Shown piece by piece: positions 17,780-26,476 of a DNA stretch of 64,000 nt; position 1 is the first letter of the stretch; each line of letters opens with the position of its first letter. The DNA is taken from NCBI GenBank assembly GCA_011390955.1, contig JAABRM010000030.1:18214-82213 (forward strand). The letters are read 5' to 3'. Origin of the DNA: Oscillatoriales cyanobacterium. Lineage in GTDB: Bacteria > Cyanobacteriota > Cyanobacteriia > Cyanobacteriales > Laspinemataceae. The notes below the pieces were generated by a model. It searched no databases and was not told where the DNA came from. It saw only the letters and a list, made by a program, of their open reading frames with translations. The position numbers and the translations under genes were made by a program.

Positions 17780-20700
17780 TCCGATTATATTTCTCCGTTT
17801 TTCCTCCAAGATCCCCACGCCTTTGAAACCCTGTTTAACGCTGCCCTTGATGCGTGGGCGATCGCCGACGATCGAGGTAATTATCTTGATGCTAATCCCG
17901 CTGCCTGTGAATTATTCGGATTGTCTCGTTCTGACCCGATCGGTTGTCATCTCAGCGATTTTACCTTCCAAGGGTTTGACTTTGAAAGCGCTTGGCCGCA
18001 ATTTCTGGAGCAAGGTGAAGACAGGGGTGAGTTTCAGTTAATTCGACCTGATGGGGAAGTTTACGAAGTCGAATACACCGCAAGGGCTAAGGTAATCTCC
18101 GGTTATCACCTGTTAATGTGGCGGGATGTCACCGCCCGCAAACGGGCAGAACAACGGGTGCAAGTGTTGGAAAATCTCCTGGCGCAAACCGCCGCTGTCC
18201 CACCCCCGTCCCACCCAGACAGTCTGGAGGCGATGCAGAAAACCGATGAAGAACGGTATCGCCTGCAACAAATTGCTCGGCATATCCCTGGGGCGATCTA
18301 CCAGTTTACGTTGTATCCCGATGGTCGGTCTTGTTTCCCATACTCCAGCGAGGGGTTGCAAGAGATTTATGGGGTCGCACCAGAAGCGGTCAGGGAGGAC
18401 GCTACCCCCCTTTTGGCCATGATCCATCCCGATGACGTAGCTAGTTTCAAGCAGTCGGTGATTAACTCAGCCACCCACCTCACCCCGTGGCATTGCGAAT
18501 ATCGCATCTGTCATGCCGATGGGCGGTTGTTATGGATCGTCGGTCACTCCACACCTCAGCGAGAACTCGATGGGAGCACCAGGTGGTATGGCTATCTTCA
18601 GGATATTACCGCCCAAAAAGCGACGGATCAAGCGCTGCGGGAAAACCATGTCCGGTTACAACTGGCCTTAGAAGCGGCGAATATTGGCACTTGGGATTGG
18701 AATCCGCTAACCGATCGGGTGGCTTTTAGCAAGCAGTGGAAAGCGATGCTGGGCTATGAAGAAGGTGAAATTCAAAATCGCCTACCAATCTGGGAAAGTC
18801 TGGTGCATCCAGAGGATCTCCAAGAGGCTTATGCCAAGATTGATGCCCATATCCAAGGAAAAACGCCCGTTTATCAGAGTGAATATCGGATGCGGTATAA
18901 AGATGGGTCGTATAAATGGATTTTAGACCTAGGGCAGATTATTGAACGGGATGAACAAGGTCAGGCGGTCAGGTTTATCGGCATCCATTACGATATTTCC
19001 GAGCGCAAAGTGGCGGAATTAGCCCGACAGGAATTAATCCAGCAATTGCAAAAAACTCAGGAAGTCGCTCAGTTGGGTTATACCTATTTTGATCTGGCAA
19101 CCCAAAAAATCACTTGGTCGGAACAGGTTTTTCGCATTTTTGGTTTAAATCCAGACCAAGGAGAACCAACGTTTGCGGAATATCTGAAAAAATTGCACCC
19201 GGAAGATCGCACTTTTTTACAACAGAGGTTGGCATTCGCGAGACAAGGTGTTCCCCAAAGTTTTGACTACCGGATCTTTCGTCCCGATGGGGAAATGCGC
19301 TATGTGAATGCCCGTCTCGAGATTGAGGTCAAAGATGGTCAAGTGGTGGGGATGTTTGGCACCGAGATGGATATTACCGATCGCAAAACGGCGGAGTTAG
19401 AACTGGAGCAATTTTTTAGCATTTCCCTGGATTTACTCTGCATTACTGATGTCGAAGGTCGTTTTTGGCGACTGAATCAGGCTTGGGAAAGTATTTTGGG
19501 TTACACCGCTGAGGAATTGACAGGTCGGCTTTTTTTAGAACTTGTCCATCCTGATGATGTTGCCCCCACTCTGGCCAAGATGTCAGATTTACAGCATGGC
19601 AGTAAGGTGCTGAAATTTGTCAACCGCTATCGAGCGAAAGATGGCAGTTATCGTTATGTTGAATGGCTGGCGAATCCTTGCGACGGATTAGTTTATGCCG
19701 CTGCCAGGGATATTAGCGATCGCATCCAATCAGAGACAACTTTGCGCGGGAGTGAGGAAAAATGGCGATCGCTTTTTGAACTTTGCCCCTTGGGAATTGC
19801 CCTGCACAGTACCCAGCGTGATTGCATCGAAGCGAATCCCGCTTTTGAAAGCATCACCGGCTACAGCTTTGCGGAATTAACTCAGTTGAACTATTGGGAC
19901 ATAACCCCCAAAGCGTATGCAGAAATAGAAGCCCGAAAATTAGCCTCTCTTAAACGCACTGGGCGATATGGTCCTTACCAAAAAGAATATACCCGCAAAA
20001 ACGGCGATCGCGTCTCAGTGGAACTGGTGGCAGTGCGGTTCACCGGGGCTGACGGACAACAATATGTTTGGTCGGTGGTGGCGGATATCACCGAACGACT
20101 GAGGGCAGAACGGGCTTTACGGGACAGTGAAGCCCAGACTCGCGCTCTGCTCGAAGCCATTCCCGATATGATGTTGCGCTACAATAGCCAAAGGGCTTTT
20201 GTGGACTATAAACCCTCGGAGTCGGTGGCCATGCTGCTCCCACCAGAGGAGTTTCTGGGCAAAAATATCTATGAAGTCTTGCCCGGTTTTCTGGCTGACT
20301 TCACTAATGAGGCGATCGAGGGAACCCTAAAAACGGGACAAGTTCAAGAGGTTGAATATGATGTAGTCATGGCCGATGGACAGCGTAGCTATGAAGCGCG
20401 GTTTGTGCAATGTGGGGTCGATCAAGTTCTTTGCATAGTTCGGGATATTAGCGATCGCCGGGTCGCCGAAGCCCAACTGCAAGCCCTGCTTCAAGAATCC
20501 CAGGCGAAAAGCCAAGAACTGCAACAAGCCTATCACGAATTACAAGAAACGCAAATTCAATTAATCCAAGCGGAAAAAATGTCCAGCTTGGGGCAATTAG
20601 TGGCGGGGATTGCCCATGAAATTAATAACCCCGTAAGTTTTATTTATGGTAACTTAACCCCGACAGGGGAATATGCCCACAGTTTGCTAGAACTGATTCA

Positions 20701-21382
20701 GCTTTACCAAGATTCTTATCCCGATCCGCCGGAAGAAATTATTGATTTTATCGAAGAAGTTGACCTAGATTTCCTCGTCGAAGATTTCCCCAAAATCATC
20801 GAATCGATGAAAAATGGCGCGGCTCGGATTCGCGATATTGTCAAGTCTCTGCGGACGTTTTCCCGCTTAGATGAGGCGGATTTAAAAGAAGTAGATTTGC
20901 ATGAAAATATTGACAGTACCCTGATACTTTTACAAAATAGATTGACTGGTGTTGGGGGAATTTATGAAATTCAAGTGATTAAAAAATATGGCAATATCCC
21001 CCAAATAGAATGTTATATTGGCTTATTAAATCAGGTATTTATGAATTTGGTAGTTAATGCAATTCAAGCCATAGAAGAACGACAAAAAAATGAAATGAAT
21101 CCTGAGTATTATTGTGGCTTGATTACTATTACTACGGCTATGGATTCATCCCATTGGGTATCGATTTCAATTAAAGACAATGGTATCGGTATGAGTCCAG
21201 AGGTGCAAGGGAAGATTTTTAATCCCTTTTTTACTACCAAGCCTATAGGTCAAGCCACCGGCATGGGATTAGCCACTAGCTATCAAATTATTACCAAAAA
21301 TCACCAAGGAGAGTTAAGTTTTAGTTCCGTTGAAGGGGTAGGCACAGAGTTTACGATTAAGTTGCCTTGCCGGGAAGGTTAG
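17777..21382 (+). CDS. Soluble multi-PAS sensor histidine kinase (copy 2, seven PAS domains)
   Basis: 1201-residue paralogue of the preceding kinase, starting at GTG and opening with the same pattern (MSDYISPFFLQDPHAFETLF). PAS units correspond to units 1, 2, 4, 5, 6 and 7 of copy 1. Unit 3 is absent, with the junction falling at a shared ALR/LRENHV linker. The last PAS is unrelated (AIPDMMLRYN followed by AFVDYKPS) where copy 1 has a WEWN-type unit. His947 lies in AGIAHEINNP. The ATPase boxes FMNLVVNAIQAIEE, DNGIGM and GTGMGL-like ATGMGLATS are intact. No membrane segments or receiver domain are present. The two kinases probably share output partners but differ in input. Confidence 0.88.
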   Translation: MSDYISPFFLQDPHAFETLFNAALDAWAIADDRGNYLDANPAACELFGLSRSDPIGCHLSDFTFQGFDFESAWPQFLEQGEDRGEFQLIRPDGEVYEVEYTARAKVISGYHLLMWRDVTARKRAEQRVQVLENLLAQTAAVPPPSHPDSLEAMQKTDEERYRLQQIARHIPGAIYQFTLYPDGRSCFPYSSEGLQEIYGVAPEAVREDATPLLAMIHPDDVASFKQSVINSATHLTPWHCEYRICHADGRLLWIVGHSTPQRELDGSTRWYGYLQDITAQKATDQALRENHVRLQLALEAANIGTWDWNPLTDRVAFSKQWKAMLGYEEGEIQNRLPIWESLVHPEDLQEAYAKIDAHIQGKTPVYQSEYRMRYKDGSYKWILDLGQIIERDEQGQAVRFIGIHYDISERKVAELARQELIQQLQKTQEVAQLGYTYFDLATQKITWSEQVFRIFGLNPDQGEPTFAEYLKKLHPEDRTFLQQRLAFARQGVPQSFDYRIFRPDGEMRYVNARLEIEVKDGQVVGMFGTEMDITDRKTAELELEQFFSISLDLLCITDVEGRFWRLNQAWESILGYTAEELTGRLFLELVHPDDVAPTLAKMSDLQHGSKVLKFVNRYRAKDGSYRYVEWLANPCDGLVYAAARDISDRIQSETTLRGSEEKWRSLFELCPLGIALHSTQRDCIEANPAFESITGYSFAELTQLNYWDITPKAYAEIEARKLASLKRTGRYGPYQKEYTRKNGDRVSVELVAVRFTGADGQQYVWSVVADITERLRAERALRDSEAQTRALLEAIPDMMLRYNSQRAFVDYKPSESVAMLLPPEEFLGKNIYEVLPGFLADFTNEAIEGTLKTGQVQEVEYDVVMADGQRSYEARFVQCGVDQVLCIVRDISDRRVAEAQLQALLQESQAKSQELQQAYHELQETQIQLIQAEKMSSLGQLVAGIAHEINNPVSFIYGNLTPTGEYAHSLLELIQLYQDSYPDPPEEIIDFIEEVDLDFLVEDFPKIIESMKNGAARIRDIVKSLRTFSRLDEADLKEVDLHENIDSTLILLQNRLTGVGGIYEIQVIKKYGNIPQIECYIGLLNQVFMNLVVNAIQAIEERQKNEMNPEYYCGLITITTAMDSSHWVSISIKDNGIGMSPEVQGKIFNPFFTTKPIGQATGMGLATSYQIITKNHQGELSFSSVEGVGTEFTIKLPCREG

Positions 21383-21543
21383 GAATCATTTAAATGTGGG
21401 GGTAATTATTATATACCGTTTTTAATCAAAGATTAATGGTAGGGGCGCAATGCTTGCGCCCAAAAAAACCTTAAAATTGTAGCTTTTTGAAATTGGCAAT
21501 ATATTCAAGACGGAAATTCTCAGGAAGATTCAGGGAATAAATT

Positions 21544-24500
21544 ATGAGTAATGTAAAAATGCAACTAAATTCTAAAATCGATCGCGTCAAACTCTATGCT
21601 GCCGGGGCAACGGTGTCGCGGGTGGCTGAGTTAGCCGATCGAAATGAAGTAGTGGAAATTCCCGGTTTACCTTTAGCTTTGGATGATAGTACCGTGCGAG
21701 TCCGGGTGGAAAGCGATTCTGGAAATATTGCCCTTGCCGCGATCGCTACTGATGTGCGGATTGGTTTAGGGGTGAACTCGCAGACTGAAACCCAAGCATT
21801 TCCCGCAGAGGCAGAGATTTCTACCGCCCGCACGGAGGTGCAAAAATTAGAGGAATTGCTGACTGTGATTGACCATGAAATTACAGTTATTTCTCGAATA
21901 GAAATTCCCCAAAGACTGAGTGGTGATGGGGAAAAAGCCCCTCCTCCTTCGCCAACAATGACGCGAATGGCGATCGCGAATTATAAAAACGAAGAAATAT
22001 GCGATCGGATGCAAGAACAGCGAGAAATTCGGGAAAAATTACGCCAAGCCCAAGAACATTTCAACGATTTATTAGAGAAACAATCGCGGGCATCTTCTGC
22101 CAAAGAAGCCCGACCCCATGAGTTGAGAAAAATCGCCATTATTCGCCTAACTTATCCAGAAGTTGCGTCAAATCAACCCCTATCCTGCCAACGATTAATC
22201 CTAGAATATTTTGTCCCCGGTACTCGTTGGACTCCGACTTATATTTGTCGTTTAGATACGGTTGCCAATACCGCCACAATTGCGATGCGGGCATTAATTT
22301 GTCAGAAAACTGGCGAAGACTGGAACGGAGTTTCTCTGGAACTTTCTACAGCGGAACCAATGATGTGGTGTGACCTACCAGAGTTGCCTTCTTTACGCCT
22401 TGGTCGGGCGCAACCAACGCCGCAAAAATCCGGTTGGCGACTTCCTCCAGTGGGGGCAGAATTGTTGTTTGCAGATTACGATCGCGATCGGCAAAAACAA
22501 CCCCTATTCAATGAAGAGGAGGAAGAGGAAGACTCTATCGATCGAGTTTTGGATGATATTTTGGAATCATTGAGTAGCGACTTTAGCGACTCTGATGATT
22601 TAGATATGTTGTTCGAGGATTCCATGCCTAGTCAGGATCTAGAGTATGAGCTATTCCCACCACGGGATCCTAGTTATGCCTCCCAGAGATGGGGAATTGT
22701 GACTCAAGATAATTTTTCTCCGTTTGTCAATAATTTGGTGGCATCGGGTTATATCGATAGTAATCGGATGAATGAAGCTCTCAAACAAAGTCGGCAGCTA
22801 CAAAAGCCCCTGCCCGAAGTCCTCGAAAACATGACGAACAGAAAACTTTCTCCCAAATGGCTTCGCTTGTACAAACTTCAGCGACTCTTTGAATTAAAGG
22901 CGATCTATGCGGTCGAATCCTTGGATCTTGAATCAGCAGAAATTCCCGCAGAACAGATCGTCGATCTAATGGAAAATCTAATTCCCATTCAAACCTGTCG
23001 TCTGCATCGCATTCTTCCTCTATATAAAACAAAAGCAAATCCCCCCTCCCTGGTTGTGGGCATGGTAGATCCAGATAAGCTCGATGCGCTTGACGATCTT
23101 AAGCGAATGTTGAAACCCCATTCTCTGGGATTTCAGCGTCGGGTAATTACTCTAGAAGACTACCAGCATTTTTTGAATCTATACTTACAGGAAAAACAAG
23201 CGGAAGAAGCCGCCCGCAAGAAGCAGAAGCAAGATAAAGCCAATCAAATCGATCTCTGCCTCGATCCGAATGCCTTCGCCAGTGTGGGGCTTCAGGAAGT
23301 GGGGATTATGACCGATGATAATTTCGACGATCTGGAGCTTCAGGAAGCGGGGATTACTACCGATGATGATCTCGACGATCTGGAGCTTGTCGATCTCTGC
23401 CTCGATCCGAATGCCTTCGCCAGTGTGGGGCTTCAGGAAGCTGACGTTGAGGATCAAGATGACATGGACCTCAATAAATCTTTGCAAGGCGGATATTCAC
23501 CACCAGTTGTTAAGACTATTAATCAAATATTAGCTAAAGCTGTGAGCGACCGTGTATCTGACATTCACGTCGAACCTCAACAAGAAGGTGTCCGGGTGCT
23601 GATGCGTAAAGATGGGGTGCTTAAAGAAGTCTATCAGCTACCATTAGAATTCCGAAGTCCTTTGGTAGCTCGCTTTAAAATTATTGCTGATTTGGACATA
23701 GCCCAACACCAACAAATACAAGAGGGTCAGTTCCAGCGGATATTTCAGGGAAAGACTATATATTTCGCGCTCTGTTGTTTACCTACTCAGTTTGGAGAAA
23801 AAATTATTATCCAAATTTGTAAAAACTTTAATTTTGTCAAATCACTGATTAACTTCGATAAAAACTTAAGCCTTATTTTAGCATACAATATGATGGAAAT
23901 CGGAGCAGAGGATGACATAGAAAAACGCGGCAAATTATCTATACTGCCACCGCAAAAAACATATCTAGAAATTCTCAAACGCCAGGAAGTTGATGTAAAC
24001 TTCAATGTTATGTTCACTGTACAAGAGGCCATAATTAAAGCCAAAGAATGCCTAAATCAGCCTTTACCTTTTGGCGGCGTTGACGTGCGAGAACTTGCCG
24101 GTTACTTTGATTATGTTTATCGAGGTGAAGGTCGGGTGGATGTGCCGTCAGATGGAGAATTTCATTCCGTAGCTTTGACAGCGAAAAATACAAAAATGGG
24201 GATGTATTATGTCACCGTCCCTCGCAAGGGTAATCATGTTTTCCGTATTGCCAGACTCCTTAACCCCTTGGCATCTCCCCTGTTAAACGGACTTGTGGAT
24301 GTCTATCTCAATGGCGAATATCTGTTATCGACTCAGATTAAAACTGTACCGCCGAAAGGAGAACTGGATTTAGGGTTAGGAGTTGAACAATCAATCAAGG
24401 TTGCCCGCAATACAAGTTATCGAGAAAATTGGTCGGGTCATATTTTAGTGGGGCTGAATGAATTCCACCATGAGATTAAAATAGACCTGGCGAATAATTT

Positions 24501-24756
24501 ATCCAAACCGGCAAAAATAGAAGTCCGTGAACGCATACCGATTCCGGCAAAAAACGCTAAAGTGGATATTATTATTGATGCGGTTTCTCCTCCTTGGAAA
24601 AAGTACGACCAAACAGAACGAAATTTACCGATTGCAGGGGGGTATCATTGGTGGGTAAACCTCTCGCCAGGAGAAGAGAAAACTTTGTCAGTTACATATA
24701 TAGTGAAAACCGCAACGGATCGCGAATTAATCGGGGGCAACCGTCGGGAGGAATAA
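21544..24756 (+). CDS. DUF4140/DUF4139 protein with an embedded PilB-like N-terminal region (chimera)
   Basis: 1070 residues in one open frame. Residues 1-300 look like a DUF4140/DUF4139 protein (KLYAAGATVSRVAEL; FVPGTRWTPTYICRLD; KTGEDWNGVSLELSTAEP). An acidic linker follows (about 325-380). Residues about 388-552 match the N-terminal domain of cyanobacterial PilB (NLVASGYIDSNRMNEALKQS; RKLSPKWLRLYK; VVGMVDPDKLDALDDLKR). Residues about 650-760 match its second domain (VSDIHVEPQQEGVRVLMRKDGVL; ARFKIIADLDIA; GEKIIIQI). The sequence stops short of the Walker A loop, so no ATPase is present. From about 846 DUF4139 resumes (GRVDVPSDGEFHSVAL; ARNTSYRENW). It ends 3 bp before a second DUF4139 gene. 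Function unknown. Confidence 0.85.
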   Translation: MSNVKMQLNSKIDRVKLYAAGATVSRVAELADRNEVVEIPGLPLALDDSTVRVRVESDSGNIALAAIATDVRIGLGVNSQTETQAFPAEAEISTARTEVQKLEELLTVIDHEITVISRIEIPQRLSGDGEKAPPPSPTMTRMAIANYKNEEICDRMQEQREIREKLRQAQEHFNDLLEKQSRASSAKEARPHELRKIAIIRLTYPEVASNQPLSCQRLILEYFVPGTRWTPTYICRLDTVANTATIAMRALICQKTGEDWNGVSLELSTAEPMMWCDLPELPSLRLGRAQPTPQKSGWRLPPVGAELLFADYDRDRQKQPLFNEEEEEEDSIDRVLDDILESLSSDFSDSDDLDMLFEDSMPSQDLEYELFPPRDPSYASQRWGIVTQDNFSPFVNNLVASGYIDSNRMNEALKQSRQLQKPLPEVLENMTNRKLSPKWLRLYKLQRLFELKAIYAVESLDLESAEIPAEQIVDLMENLIPIQTCRLHRILPLYKTKANPPSLVVGMVDPDKLDALDDLKRMLKPHSLGFQRRVITLEDYQHFLNLYLQEKQAEEAARKKQKQDKANQIDLCLDPNAFASVGLQEVGIMTDDNFDDLELQEAGITTDDDLDDLELVDLCLDPNAFASVGLQEADVEDQDDMDLNKSLQGGYSPPVVKTINQILAKAVSDRVSDIHVEPQQEGVRVLMRKDGVLKEVYQLPLEFRSPLVARFKIIADLDIAQHQQIQEGQFQRIFQGKTIYFALCCLPTQFGEKIIIQICKNFNFVKSLINFDKNLSLILAYNMMEIGAEDDIEKRGKLSILPPQKTYLEILKRQEVDVNFNVMFTVQEAIIKAKECLNQPLPFGGVDVRELAGYFDYVYRGEGRVDVPSDGEFHSVALTAKNTKMGMYYVTVPRKGNHVFRIARLLNPLASPLLNGLVDVYLNGEYLLSTQIKTVPPKGELDLGLGVEQSIKVARNTSYRENWSGHILVGLNEFHHEIKIDLANNLSKPAKIEVRERIPIPAKNAKVDIIIDAVSPPWKKYDQTERNLPIAGGYHWWVNLSPGEEKTLSVTYIVKTATDRELIGGNRREE
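23249..23299. repeat. 51-bp direct repeat, copy 1, in the PilB-like linker
   Basis: Identical to 23390-23440. The spacing is 141 bp, exactly 47 codons, so the frame is kept. Encodes the block around LDPNAFASVGLQE. Shorter units containing GACGATCTGGAGCTT also repeat between the two copies. Confidence 0.9.
23390..23440. repeat. 51-bp direct repeat, copy 2, in the PilB-like linker
   Basis: Perfect copy of 23249-23299. Together the two mark a recent tandem expansion of the acidic linker between the two PilB-like domains. Confidence 0.9.
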
Positions 24757-24759
24757 GAC

Positions 24760-26334
24760 ATGGAAACCAGCTTAAAAGAGATTAAAAATCTAACCCTAGA
24801 TGCACCAGTTGCTACGGTGACATTGTTAGAAGACCGGGCTTTAGTTCAGCGTATGGGTAAAATAAACTTAACCCCAGGTTTGTGGCGAGTTAAGGTGGAA
24901 AATGTTTCACCAATTATGGCGAATAAATCGCTACGGGCAGAATTTTCTGGAGACTATCCTAATGCCAGAATTGATGATGTGCGAGTTCGTCGGGAAATGA
25001 TTGTTAAAGCAGCGGAAAAACCAGCAGAAATTCAGCAGTTAGAAGCGGAGTTGCGATCGCTGACCCATGAGGTGACAAATATCGCCGCAGACCGGCAGCA
25101 AAATGGTATATTTGCCCAGGAAGTCAATAAAGTTCTCAATCTGGGGATTTCTGAGTGGATGCAAGATGCGATTTGGGGCAATTTTGACCTGAATAGCGGG
25201 CAGGAACAAATCAAAACTCTATTTCAGGAATTGCGCGATCGCCGTCTGGAAGGTTTTAACAGCGATCGCATTTGCACCGAACTCCAACAACAAATCGACG
25301 ATTTAAACTATCGCCTTGCCAGCTTATCCCGACCGGATCGGGTCTATATTACTTACCTGGAAATAGACTTAATGATTCCCACAGAGGGCGACTATGAAAT
25401 TGCCATAGATTATGTAGTTCCTAATGCTTTATGGCGTCCGTGGCACCAAGCCCGGTTATTATTAGGAGAACAGCCTAAACTGATCTTTAAATGTGATGGC
25501 TGCGTCTGGCAAAGGACGGGGGAAGATTGGGAAAATGTAGATTTAATATTTTCCACCGCCCGCCCCTCCCTCGGTAGCGACCCACCCCGATTAACCGATG
25601 ATGAGTTAAGTCTGCAAGAAATAGAGAAAAAAATTATTGTGGAAACACGCGATCGCACCGTAGAAAAACCCGGATTAGGCAGTGAACCCAGCCCCGATAC
25701 TATCACCGTACCAGGGGTGGATGATGGGGGAGAAGTGCGAATATTGCGATCGGGCACTAAAGCCACCATTCCCTCTGATGGTCGTCCCTATCGTGTCCCC
25801 TTATTCACCTTTGAATCCGAAGCCAAAATCGAATATATATTAATGCCAGAAATCGTCCCGCAAGTCGTCCTCAAAAGCGAACAAATTAATCGCGCGGATT
25901 TTCCTATTTTAGCCGGTCCCGTAGACTTATTACGCACCACGGAATTAATCGGCAAAACCTCTGTGGGATTCATTGCCCCTGGGGAAAAATTTGCCCTGGG
26001 GTGGGGGCCAGATGCCGCCATGCGGGTGCAACGCACTCAAACCAAAAAATCTGAAAAAAATGCGATTACTCGCTGGAAAAGTATCACCACCACCACTCAG
26101 ATATTTTTATCCAATATTGGCGCACAAACTAGAGCGATTCAAACCACCGAACGGGTGCCCGTCTCAGAATTAGAAAAAGTCAAAATAGAGGTAATTAAAG
26201 ATAAAACCACCGACCAAATCACCCCGGATGAAAATGGTTTTTGTCATTGGACATTGACCTTAGCCCCTTATACGCAAAAAGAGGTTATGTTGACCTATAA
26301 AATATCCTCAGCCCCCGATGTTGAGGGGATTTAA
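24760..26334 (+). CDS. DUF4139 domain-containing protein
   Basis: 524-residue paralogue of the flanking parts of the upstream gene, without any PilB insertion. N-terminal DUF4140-like region (VATVTLLEDRALVQRMGK), a central coiled-coil-like segment (IQQLEAELRSLTHEV), then DUF4139 (YVVPNALWRPWHQARLL; RTGEDWENVDLIFSTARPS; ALGWGPDAAMRVQRT; WTLTLAPYTQKEVMLTY). No signal peptide or membrane segment. Its ATG lies three bases after the stop of the chimeric gene, so the two are almost certainly co-translated and may form a complex. Relatives are sometimes labelled mucoidy inhibitor A; the biochemical role is not known. Confidence 0.8.
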   Translation: METSLKEIKNLTLDAPVATVTLLEDRALVQRMGKINLTPGLWRVKVENVSPIMANKSLRAEFSGDYPNARIDDVRVRREMIVKAAEKPAEIQQLEAELRSLTHEVTNIAADRQQNGIFAQEVNKVLNLGISEWMQDAIWGNFDLNSGQEQIKTLFQELRDRRLEGFNSDRICTELQQQIDDLNYRLASLSRPDRVYITYLEIDLMIPTEGDYEIAIDYVVPNALWRPWHQARLLLGEQPKLIFKCDGCVWQRTGEDWENVDLIFSTARPSLGSDPPRLTDDELSLQEIEKKIIVETRDRTVEKPGLGSEPSPDTITVPGVDDGGEVRILRSGTKATIPSDGRPYRVPLFTFESEAKIEYILMPEIVPQVVLKSEQINRADFPILAGPVDLLRTTELIGKTSVGFIAPGEKFALGWGPDAAMRVQRTQTKKSEKNAITRWKSITTTTQIFLSNIGAQTRAIQTTERVPVSELEKVKIEVIKDKTTDQITPDENGFCHWTLTLAPYTQKEVMLTYKISSAPDVEGI

Positions 26335-26338
26335 TCTT

Positions 26339-26418
26339 GTTATTGGTTATTAGTTATTGGTTATTAGTTATTGGTGATTCAGTAAAAACACTAATAAATC
26401 ATAACTTATAACCAATAA
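26339..26418. repeat. TTATTGG-type heptad repeats, left flank of the methyltransferase-nuclease pair
   Basis: Repeats of GTTATTGGTTATTA run from 26339 to about 26378, followed by an inverted short copy ending AACCAATAA at 26418. A similar pattern occurs at 29188-29251, on the other side of the next two genes. Confidence 0.7.
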
Positions 26419-26476
26419 GCAGATTATTTGTCAATCGCTGAGGAATATTAGCAAATTAAACTAAAAAAGGATCACA

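Noticed and set aside
23500..23820. A functional PilB ATPase within the chimeric gene
   Set aside because: The similarity stops before any Walker A/GPTGSGKT-type loop, and no ATPase core follows.
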